Of a stretch of DNA of 64,000 nt, positions 47,401-59,400 are shown in pieces. Each line of letters starts with the position of its first letter. Position 1 is the stretch's first letter. This DNA is from Marisa cornuarietis (lineage: Eukaryota > Mollusca > Gastropoda > Architaenioglossa > Ampullariidae). A model generated the notes under the pieces. That model was not told where the DNA came from. It was given only the letters and a program-made list of their open reading frames with translations, and did not search any database. The translations under genes and the position numbers were made by a program. Location: positions 5,889,501-5,953,500 of the forward strand of contig SMMW01000622.1 in assembly GCA_004794655.1 (NCBI GenBank), written 5' to 3'.

Positions 47401-50400
47401 TAGCTTCTACAAGAATCAATGACTGCAACATAGGTAAACCAATTAGAGCAGGTTTCAACAATCTACCTGTTTACCAGCGAGAAAATGTGTGTGTGTTTGT
47501 GCATGTGGGCACATATGCATGAATGTGCATGTGTGTGGGAAAGCAGGGATGTGTTTGTTTGTTTTACAATCTTTGATTTACAGCACAGTGTGTCAGGTCA
47601 TAAAACAGGTCATTTGAATTTCCTATAAATGTTATCTCTGTAATACTGGCATAGACATAAAATAAAATTATCTGCTTTGTTTTATCTTAGTTAAGAGTAT
47701 TAAAACTTGTAATATGTACCAAATACATTTACATGTAATAACTAATACACAGAGAAGGTGTATATTGTGTAACTTTTGAATAGATATAGAACTAAAGGTT
47801 TTACTTTCAAGAGTATATCTGCATACAATTCAATTCTCAGCTTTCTGTGAGCCTGGCCTGTACTCTTTAACCAACCTGTTGCCATGCCTGTCCTGTCCAC
47901 TGGGAACTTACAAGAATGAGACAGGCAACCAGAACTGCACCCTGTGTCCTGCAAATCTTACTACACCTTATACAGGCAGTGTCACAGCAAACAGCTGTTC
48001 CCTTGGTCAGTTTTCAAAATTGTTATGTTTGTTTTTGTGAACATTCTGTTAAGTTGCCCCAAAACCTTTTCACAAAAGCTAATATTTGAAACTTTATCAT
48101 CTAAACAGTTAAACTTTGTAAACTCGAGATATCTGTCTATAACTTTGTGTCCAAAGATAAGTTGTTATCTTTTATGTAATTTATAGGATTTTCATGGAAG
48201 TTAACTTGCATTTTAAAAGTCATACAGAGACACTGATAAATTTTATTTCTTATGTGTTGTTTCTTTAATCACATTGTGAACAGAGAAACCAGTACTAGAT
48301 ACACTTTTGGAACTGCCAAATATACTTAAAGACTCTGCTAAGCTCCATTCACCTTCCTAATAAAATCGAATGTCCTGCAATAGAAACGAGCTTCAATTTT
48401 ATCAATTTTTTTCAAAGCACTGATTTTCTTTTTAATGTTGACAGTGGTGTGTCCCGCTGGCAAGTATCGTAACAGTGCTAATATATGTCAAGACTGTGAC
48501 ACCGGCTACTTCCAATCACAGCCTGGTCAGACTACCTGTCATCCATGTGATGCTAACTACACGACAGCTGCCAAAGCATCAACCTCACCTGAAAATTGCA
48601 TGAGTAAGAATGAGAAATTTTCTGTTCTTTTCAATTTTGCAAAGGTTTTTGATTGAAAAACATTGTGGAACAATCACTATCTACTGTAACATATTTACTG
48701 TTGTTTTTATTTTAATTGATATGTATGTGTGTGTGTAAGAGAGATAGATCAGCTGTATACTTATTCACAAGCAAGCCACAATAACTGCATGACAGGATAA
48801 ATAAAGCTGTTGCTGTTAATACAATCAGTAAAGTAGAGCTGGTGGTGATGGCACTGTACTAATCTGATCAGGAGAACTGCATTAGTAGTTATAGTACTCG
48901 AAGCAGAGTATGTTCAAATTAATTTCTCCCTCTCTCTGTATATATAGAAATATTACATTTATTTATTCTTTCCCATCCTGTTTACATTCAGTTAACTGCC
49001 CACCTGGACAATACCGAGATACCAGGACGTCATGTCAGAAATGTGTGATGGGGTCTTATCAGCCAAACTATGGAGCAGCAGCATGTATTAACTGCACCAC
49101 AAACTTCATAACAGCAGGCAGTGGTTCAACAAACGCCTCAGACTGCTTCAGTATGTTTGGTTCCTTGGTGCTTTACAAAATCTTTCACGGTGTCTACTTT
49201 TTCTCTCTTCAGACTAGTTATATGTGAAATTTGATGATGAAGTGCACAACAAAGTATATTTCTAAAAACTATAATCATTGAGAAATATACATATGTCTTG
49301 AACCATTATAATGTCAACTTTCTATAGTTAGTTGTAGACCTGGCAGCTACAGACCACCAAACAGCAAGACAGAATGTCTCAAGTGTCCCTTCGACAAGTA
49401 CCAGGATGTCAGCAATGCTACAGCTTGCATAAATTGTTCAAAAGATGACTTCACCCAGCACCAGGGGTCCACCCTACAGACGGACTGTTTGCGTAAGATT
49501 TCTAATCTATGATGACTGAAATATCTATAACATGAACTCAGCTTGATCTGTGGACCTTAACTCTGCACTCAAATAATTTTGTAGATAGTGCATGAATGAA
49601 AGATTTATATCTCTGTGCACACAAAATTATAGCGTTACAGAGGTCATCAAATTTTGTGAACCTGCCTAGACTACATTGCTGTTAATCCCACTCTAAGCAT
49701 TTCAAAAAAGTATTTCACAGAGGGGCTATTGACAAAACATTATTCAAAGTGTTTCCTGGTGATCAACTAAAACTACAAACCTTAGCATGTGCACATGTTT
49801 GTGTGTACATCCTTGTGCATGTGTATTTGCATATGCTACTCCTTTTTAACTCCCCACCTCTTTTCTGTTTACCTCTGTAGAATCATCAGAATTTGAGTTT
49901 TTATATTTGACTTATTAGTCATCATACTGTTGTCCATCCTTCCGTTCCTTTATATGTTGTCTGTGTCTTGCTCTTGCCTCAAGTACTAAGAGCACACTCT
50001 TTACGAGAGTGAGTATGTGTCATACAAATCAAGCTTTTTTTGTTATAATGAGTTGGGTTCATGGGGTATTCTGAGCAAAATGCATTTTGATGAAGCTTTT
50101 TGCTGACTTTCTCCAAATACAATAAAAATTAGTTGCTATTCTTTTACACTTTAGAAAAACAGCATTATAACGGCAAAATAGTTTGATATCCATGAGGAAA
50201 GTGTTGTACAGGAAGTCAAAGAAATGGCAACTGAGAATTAAAGGATCATCTGACAGCTTGGAGGACTTGGCTACTCTGTTGTTTTTTTTTGTTTGTTTTT
50301 TTGTTGTTTTTTTTTGGTAGGGGAGGTTGGGGGGATTTTTTTGTTTTTTGATTTTTATTATTTTTGTTACTGCAGTCTCTCACTGGCGGAAATACCAAGT

Positions 50401-53400
50401 ATGAAAAGATAATTATAGTGGTGATGATAATGATGGTAATAATGACAGTGTTACACTTTAAAGGTGCTAGTAAGTGGAATGTCAAGGGTGTGGAATAGTT
50501 GAATGATGTTGAAGGTGGAATGAATAAATCAATAATATCACTTATAAATAAGTTAAAATAGTAAATTTTGTTTTTTCATCAGTTCAATCATTTTTGCTAA
50601 TCAATGTCATAAACAGATTGACTTGCCACCTTCTCCTTAATTTTTCTCTTGTTCTACTTCTAAGACTTTTGTTAAAAATATGCACACGCAGCTTTCAGAT
50701 CACTTTTAAACTGTTGGTATTGTTTGCTTTTTTTAAGCAAAATGCAGCTTGGGTGAATATCTCAACATCTCTGCTCGCACCTGTTATCCATGTCCTGTGG
50801 GTACATACAACCAGATTGGCATAAACATTACAGCCTGCACTCCATGTCCTGAGAACAAGATTACCATTGGCACTGGAGCACAATCCATTGGTGCATGCAA
50901 TATCAGTATGTGTTTAAGCTGTTCTTATCGTTTATAATATTTTTCTATTTGTTCACAGGTAATCCAGAGATTTCAGAACTATTCTACCAGACAAACCTTC
51001 ATACACCAACAGAAATCCCTGTAATCTCTGCTTGGAAAGTTGCCTAACCTGCAAAGAATAACTTATAAACTAGCTACTGTGTCTTTCTATGTCATTAACC
51101 AGACCACTCCTTTGTATCTGAATGATATTCTCACCATCTTCTCTCCAGGTCTCTGCACTCGTCGCCTGATTCCTGGACCTTCATGATTTTCTTTTTTGAA
51201 AAAAGAGACATAGTTGTTTCTCTCATTTTGACTCTGTGGTCACTTTATCTGATATTCAAAAACAGCAGATCACTTTTAAAAATCTTTAAAAACCTATTTA
51301 TTCTAGTCTTGGTACCATACCTGACAGTGACACCCCTCTTTTTGTAAATTTTATCAATTGCTGTTTGTTTCAATATATGAGATGCTATGGACGACTACTT
51401 GTTTGGATAGAGGTGTTTGGTTGTAATGATTCGCCGTGATATAGCCTTAGTTGCTGGCACGGCGTTAAACACAAGCAACCAACCTTTGGTTGTAATGAAT
51501 CTGTGTGTAGGGGGGAGGGGGTGAGAGAGAGAGTTCAACAACATGAGCACCCCATCAAGTGCATACAAATATTCATTATTATTATCATCATTACTCTAAT
51601 TATTGCATTAGAAACTACCCTCTATTGTATCCTTTTCAAAAAAGACAGTATATTATATCCACTTGCTCAGATTTGACAGTAATACCTTTAATATTTGAAA
51701 AACATTCAATCTCTAAAGACAAAATGGTGCTAATTTTAATGAATGAAATGTCTTGTGCGCTTAAATATGTGAGACTGTATTCAGATTCAGAAGTTATCAT
51801 GTCAGTGCATAAAATGTTGTTTCTCTTCAGCGGACTGTGGTTGGGGTCAGTACCGAGTATATGGAGGTTGCATGGACTGTCCAAGGGGAACGTACCAGCC
51901 ACAGAAGTCCCAGGACAGTTGTATACAGTGTCCTTCAGGGTATACCACCCTCCTTACAGGACAAATTTACAATTCATCTTGTATTGGTGAGTGTTGCATT
52001 CAAACTCTACAGCTACTTTCAGATGAGATAGAAAACACTAACAAAAATAAGAAATAAATATCATGTCAAAAATTATTCAACACACAAAATAATTAACATA
52101 TTTTACAGACTTATATTAAGACACGTTAAAAACCATAATTCCCCTTTAAGTTTTTTGCTACAGTCACTTCTGTAGAAAGTCTCCTTTGTAGCCTCTGCCA
52201 ACAGGTTTGGAACTTCAACATAACATGGACACAACAGTTTTTTCCCAGTTGCTGCCTCTCTTGAAATCCAGCAAGATCTGACAAACCAATATAAGAAGAA
52301 CTGGAAAAAATGCAGTCTTTAAATTCTAATAATCACTCAACTTAAATTTATAAATACTACTAATTAAATATTCCATAATAAACAATTCAGTTGAAAACTT
52401 TCCCACACCCAGAAAATTTCCTGGTCGAGGACACAAAACAACCACAAATATAACTCTTTTTCTCGGCCCAAATTTCAATTTTATCCTAGTTGAGCGTCTC
52501 CATGAGGCTGTTACATCAAAAGAAAAATAGGCCAATGTGAGACACTTGCACCCATTGTAGCAACCCCACACACTTTCGTGCACTTTTACGCAAATCACTT
52601 CCCTTCCGCCCATCTTTTCCACTTGCTTTCCATCCAAATAATTAAAATAATAGCAGGTGTGTGACATTGAATTACATATTGTGTTAATATTATCCAACTC
52701 AGCTCTGAAAAGAATTTTAAAAAATGTTGTTTGAGATGATGATAATAAATTGCACTTTATTATGAAGCATAATATTTAGCATTCAACATTCATCAATTAT
52801 AAGATTCTGCTTTATCGGATGTATATAAACTGCTACAACAATTTGATTCAACACCAGATCATTCATGTCAAAGTTTGTCTATTGCTGCAGTAGGTGAAGA
52901 AAAACAGTAGTCAAGTTGAAAGTCGTAGATAAAAATAACCAACAGGCAATGAGACAGTCCAACATAGCGATGAAAACACTAGGAAGAAGTGTAGAAAAAC
53001 AAAGGACACTAAAATAAAAAACAACAACAAAAGAAACAAATTCAGAGAGCCATTGCTCCTTCAAGCGGGTTAGGCAAAAGCATGTTGTTCAGTCGCAGGA
53101 TGAATAAGTAAAAAACAAAACAAAATAAATTGCAATGATGACACATATTAACATTCTGCAGTTTTAACATTTGAATCCCGACTACAAGGAACATTTAAGT
53201 GGGCTGCTTTGAACAAAGTTTAATTCTAAAAGTATATTCAGAAAAGATCTTGTTGAAATGTGCATCAAACTGAAAGTGTTTTTTTAAAAATTAAATATCA
53301 TGTGTATTCAACAAATATAATATTTATAAATATAGAAAACTCTTTGCATTTTCTATATTTGTCTTCTATTCATCGTCAATACTGTACGTTGTTTTATTCT

Positions 53401-56400
53401 TCCGTCCTTCGTATGCTGTCTATATTGTCCATGTCACATCCTTGTTTTAAACGCTAAGAGCATGCTTCTTATGAAGGTGAGTATGTGCTATATAAATCTT
53501 CCTTTATTACATCTTTGTTGTGTTGCAGGCAGTTTGAGAAAATGTAGCTCCTTGTCTCAGGTTAAGGACTGCTACTGAACTTATCTCCCTTTTACGCTTT
53601 AAACATCCTTAAAATATTTCACTTTCTTACTTTCATTTATAAACTTTTAGATAATTGCGCTGATGGGACAGCTTATAGCATCGCTGCCAATGAGTGTGAA
53701 CAATGCATTATTGGATATTATCGGAAAATGACTGAAACAGTGGGTTGCGTCAAGTGTTCTCCAGGAAAAACAACACTCAGACAAGGAGAAAGCAGCTGTG
53801 TTGATATTGTGGCAGGTAAGACTCAAAGGTTGTTCTTTTTTGTTGCAAAGAAAGGACAGAACATTTTTTAATATTAAGTTATATTTTTAGGATAGAGTTC
53901 ACAGCAGAAGAACATATAGATTTTAATGAAGCATTGAGTACTATTATGCAAGGCTAGAAAAGGAAAAAAGAACAGTCACATATGCAAAACAATCCTTAGT
54001 GATTAGTTTTGCTAGGAAATGTTAGTTGATGTGGACAGAAGACTAGGTGAGAATTAAGGACTATGTAGAATTGGGGTAATTAAGATTTGTTTAAGTATCA
54101 TTTGAAAGGTACCATCTGAGAAAAAGAAAAACATGATTTTTCATGTATTATGCATGCTACACAACACTTGTGTATGTGTTTGTTTAAAAGAGAACAAAGA
54201 CACATCACAGTTGCTAAAATTAAAGTTGGTGAACATTTATGGCTGTACACTTAATTCTCCTTAAAGACTATTGCTCTAAATTATTATGTTTCAGGCCCTA
54301 CAACTACACCCAGTCCTGTCATAAAAAGATATGTGGTGATAGTAGCCATTAGAATGCAGATTAAAGATTGCAGCAACACTGTGCAGATGACAGCTGTTAT
54401 CAGAAGATATATCTTGAACAGACTTCAGTCTACTGATGCAATGTTCCCAGCACTTTGTGCAGCAGATTGTCAACCTGATCTAAGCATACGCTTCAGTGAT
54501 GGCTGCCTGTCCTCTTCACAGAGAAAGAAACGAAGCACCGACCAATATGTTCTGATACAACTTAACAATGTCCCGTGCGTAAATACAAGAACATGGGACA
54601 CTGTATGCATTTTTAAATCATGGACATTGACAAATCTCCAATACATTTATGAGCTTACACATATGCTTTTTCATTGTGGATTTTTTTCTAAACACTCAAT
54701 AAAAGCTAACATGGGTGTAAAATTATTGTCAAATGAGTGATTTTAGTTTGGAATCACATACTCATTCCTAAACCTTGAGCAGAAATCTTTGTTCTGTATG
54801 TGAGGTTCATTAATTAGCCTTTAAACATCATAGCTCTCACCTGGGTTTTAGTAGAAAGTCAAGACTGAAAATAGAAAAATAGGTTTTCTAATCGGACATC
54901 ATCTCACAGACATGCTCAAAGCTCTTGTATTGGCTGCATCCTTTAATGAAATCTGTAATTAGGATTTAGGTCAATCCTCATAGGGAAAAAAATTGAGCTA
55001 AAACACTTCACAATGCATGTTTGTGAAAAACTTATAACATTGCTATGTCCTGTTAATCTGGCAGCAACTTCAAAATATTATCTATGGAAATATATGAATC
55101 AAACATCATAGAGATTCAATATAAACAATAAATACTATATTTAATACATGTTAACATAACTATTTTTTAAATGGAAACATTACTTAAAGAAGTACTCGAT
55201 TACTTTATTTTTTTTCTGTCACAGCGAGGAGATTTTAGGAACTGATTCAAGTGGAATGCGTGTCACAGAGAGATCTCTAGCTGTTGTTATAAGAGCCTTC
55301 TATGACACCAAGCAGGATGCATCTCTCCTGGTACACAATATCAGCTCCTGTGTTCATAATTTGATGCACATGTGCATGTGTGAAAGAATATGTGAGGAAG
55401 AAAATATACTGTGTTTAGGTATACTATGTGTATGTGTATGTGTAAGCAAGTGTGTATTGATAAAGATTCACATACATTTGTGTCTATATTCTATATGCAT
55501 TGTGTGTGTGTTTTAGAGTTGCATATGTTTTCCCCTTTAGTTTAGTTTGCATGCCAATTGAAACTACTGTTATTCTGTCAACAACTAAGCACACTCTTTT
55601 CATGTTTTTTTCTGCTTCAGGCTGACAATTTGTTGAAATTTGTTGACATCATTAACACTACAATAACAGAGCAGTGTAACCCTGGTCAGCATATAGAAGG
55701 CACCTCTTGCGGTATGCTTTGAATTTTACATGCTTAGCACCATCTTTCAAGATGAAAGAGTAGTTCAAAGTTGAATGGTTTTGCATGTTTTCTTCATGGT
55801 GTCAAAACCATACTCTAATCCCTGTTTTGAAATGCTAAGAATGCATATTAAAAGTAATTTGAAAATTAAGTCCTTGACAGTAAAAGTAAATTTCAGTCCA
55901 GAGAATTGCATTCACATCTTATCAAGCTGCATATATTAGTCAGTAGTCCGTATGAAGTACTTTGTAACAATTACAATCAAATCCTGTTTTCTGTTGTACT
56001 TGACAGTGGACTGCTCTCCTGGGTATTATTCCACTAATGGAACATCTAGTATGTGTACACCATGTGAAATAAACACTTATCAAGATGCACCTGGCCAGGC
56101 ATCATGCAAACCTTGCTCACCAAATACCTTCACGAGTACCATGGCATCAACTTCCAGCAGTGACTGCACTAGTAAGGAGATTAGTAATTCAAAAATATCT
56201 CTTGCAGTACCTGTGCACTTATATATTTTAATTACGTGTTTGATAATTGTTAATTTGATGATTTTTTCCCCGGTCTTTTATTCATTGAATCAATCATACC
56301 AATATTTTTTTCCAAATGTGATTAAAATTCCCATAAGATTAAAATGTGAAATAGTATTGCAAGACAGTGTCATTCATTCATTCGTCCCTTATCTGGGACT

Positions 56401-59400
56401 GGTCGATTGGGGGAGCATATGGATAGATGCGGCAGCCAACAAGGTCTCCAGACAGGTCTGTCTTGAGTGATGGTGAACAGGTTCTGTACAGGATGACCAC
56501 TCCGCTCCTTCACACTCGTAGACTATTTCATTAGTTTTGTTTATCCTGTACAAGAACCAGAGGAGCCTTCTCAGGCGCTTGTTTTTGAATTCCTGTATCA
56601 CTGTTTTTATGCTAAAAATCTTTCTGGAAATGTCACAAATGTCATATCACATATATTTGCCAAGTAAGCTGATTATCTTAAAATTTAGATGGTTAATTAT
56701 GGTATGAGAATGAGTCTGGCACCTGCATTGTATCAATGCTTGAGGTAACAATCATCTTTGTGAGATCGAGAAATATACTGGATTATTAAGCCAGTTTTGG
56801 GGATCTTGTGCCACATTTCCTGAGGACGGAGAGACATTCAGGTGAGTTTTCACTTTATAAATCTTTTATTTAAAAAAATGATCTATACAGATTCTCATTT
56901 ACTGTATTAGAATTTAAGGCCTCATATTTTAGAAAACCAGCTTTCTCTTACATTTGTCCTGGGCATGGTGAGTGTTATGTGTAAGAAAATCTATAGAATG
57001 TCTACTTTCACATCTAGCATGGTTAATTATTTGAAAAAGAATGTTTTTCATATTATTAGCTTGTTCATATTACTGTTTTCAGAAGAGTGCTGTAAACCAG
57101 ATTATTATTTAGTAATAATTATATAATTTTGCACAGGCAAGAAAACTGCAAAAATACAAAGTTGCCTGTCTACCATGTGAGCAAGTAAAGAGAATAATCC
57201 CCAGCCTAACTGCCTGCCTTTTGAAGGTAGTGAAATACATGGCATGGCTGTGACCCGCTGTCAGTGTGGTACCCATCACCATCAGTTGAGCTGAAAGATG
57301 CCACAGATCTCATACATACATGGTGCACATCTTTATAAATTTTTATGTAAGCTCATGAGTGCTTTTAAATGTACATTGTGCAATTATACTTGATGATAAA
57401 TTTATATTATTATAAACATATGTTGCTTATTTAAATTTATGATGTTTGTATGTTTCCACATATAGTTCAATGGATAGATTATTGTCATATATACATATGA
57501 AATGCTTACACAGAAAATAGGAAAATCCATGGTAGGAAAGGGGTATATATATATATATATATATATGTTGCATAGAGGTGAGTATTTAGGACATACCAAC
57601 AGAAAGTGGTACAGGTCTTTCATGCTTGTATAATCACACTACTGACATTCAGGATTGATACTAATTTGGTTAAAAGAGTGATTCTGTTAAAAGGTAAACA
57701 TTTACATCTAAGGCACAAGACACATTGGTGTTGATAATAGCAACAGCTGGTTTATATATGGTTCTCTAATTAAGTGAGGATGATAATCACAATATTCAGG
57801 AAAAGACAATAGTGAATCATGCCATTTTCGACAGAAGCAATCCACAAATCTTCCTTGCACTGTGGCTATGAACTTTGAACTATGACTATAAATATATCCA
57901 AAGCCATGCCTACACAGTACAATTCTAACCTGAGAGTCCCAAATGGATCTGCCAACCCTACCTTGCAAATACAACGTGTTGTAATATATTGCTTTGGGTA
58001 TCTGTTCTCTGATAATGACAATAATTTGTACCAGTATTTGCTAATTCTTATAAACCAGTCCATTACAAGAGGTTACCTGTCACTTTCACCTAATGCAATG
58101 CCATTTTTAACATCCCTTCCAATATTTAAAAATAACTTTCTCTATATCTTTATATTGTTTCTAGTCCCGAATCTCAAACCCAAAATTTGTTTTATTGTGC
58201 TGTAGACCCTTAATATAAAAGAAGTGATGCTTATGTACAGCCACACAATGTTGATATGCATGTAAGGAGTATTTGATGTTGATATTGGCCAGATGGCCTT
58301 TCATAGCTGAATAAAAAAAATGTTATTGTTTAATTATTGCTATTATATGAAATGTTTGTGTGCAAAATATTAAACACTGATTTTCATATGTTCATGTGTT
58401 TGCACATTGGTATGTATGCATAAATGTGTCCGTCGCTATGCCTTAGGATACTTTTACTTTTTGTTTGAGTGGATAAAACTGGATGATCAGTAATATACAT
58501 TCTTTTCCTTTGTCTATACATACATATACATGTTTAGACAGGTTAACTTTTTTCGTTGATGAAGACACTTAATTTTCTTGTCTACTTTGCCTAACAGTCC
58601 AAGAGTGTTTATTCTTAATATATTCTTTTGATCTAACAAATGTATCATTTTGACCCAGTCTGTTGACTTAGTTTTAGCAAATAGCAGTAATATATTATAT
58701 ATTATATAATATATATATATATATATACTATATAGTATCTTTGGTTTCAGTTAATTTCATGATTTGTTTCTTGCAATAATTGTGTTGGCAAGATGCTGAT
58801 AGTAAGTTGGAGAGATATTTATGTTTGACCATATTTTTACTGAATATCATCTTATTTGAGTATTCCCTTGGAGTTAAAAAATGTTGAAAATGTTAAAAGA
58901 ACAAGGTATGGATCTAGACTTCAAAAATAGTTAGAAGTATTTTCACTTAATTACTAGACATTTCTCATTAATAGTTTTATATATAATCTTTACTTTTTTG
59001 TGCTATTTTTTAAAGATATAAAATAATAACTGACTTCTTGAAGTAGTGACTATATCTTTGAAGCCTTAAATGTATGATACAGCACTGTATGTTTGTTATC
59101 AATTAATTCTTAATTGTAATTTGTTTTGTTTTTTTATAATGAAACTTCATGGGTCTGCAGAAAGGTTTTCCAGGTCTGTATTTGGAGAGCTGAGGTTACC
59201 ATGACTGACAGCAAAGGAAATCTACCAATCAGTCAATACTTGGACGACTAATGATGAAAAATATTTCCTTTAAGTATACTGAGTAAATATATACCCCAGT
59301 ATTAGGTTATCGAAAGTGATTATTAAACAAATTTACGTATGGTATATTGCTTTTATAATATAATTACCCCTATCGTTTCTGCATAAAATCATAAAGTGTA

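Noticed and set aside
42403..56171. Eph receptor tyrosine kinase gene
   Set aside because: The Cys repeats resemble the ephrin-receptor-like family, but no ligand-binding, fibronectin III, SAM or kinase domain is present.
42403..56171. TNF-receptor-type Cys repeats
   Set aside because: The C-x2-C(P)-x-G-x(Y/F) and following C-x2-C(P) spacing and the one-exon phase 1-1 units fit ephrin-receptor-like repeats better.
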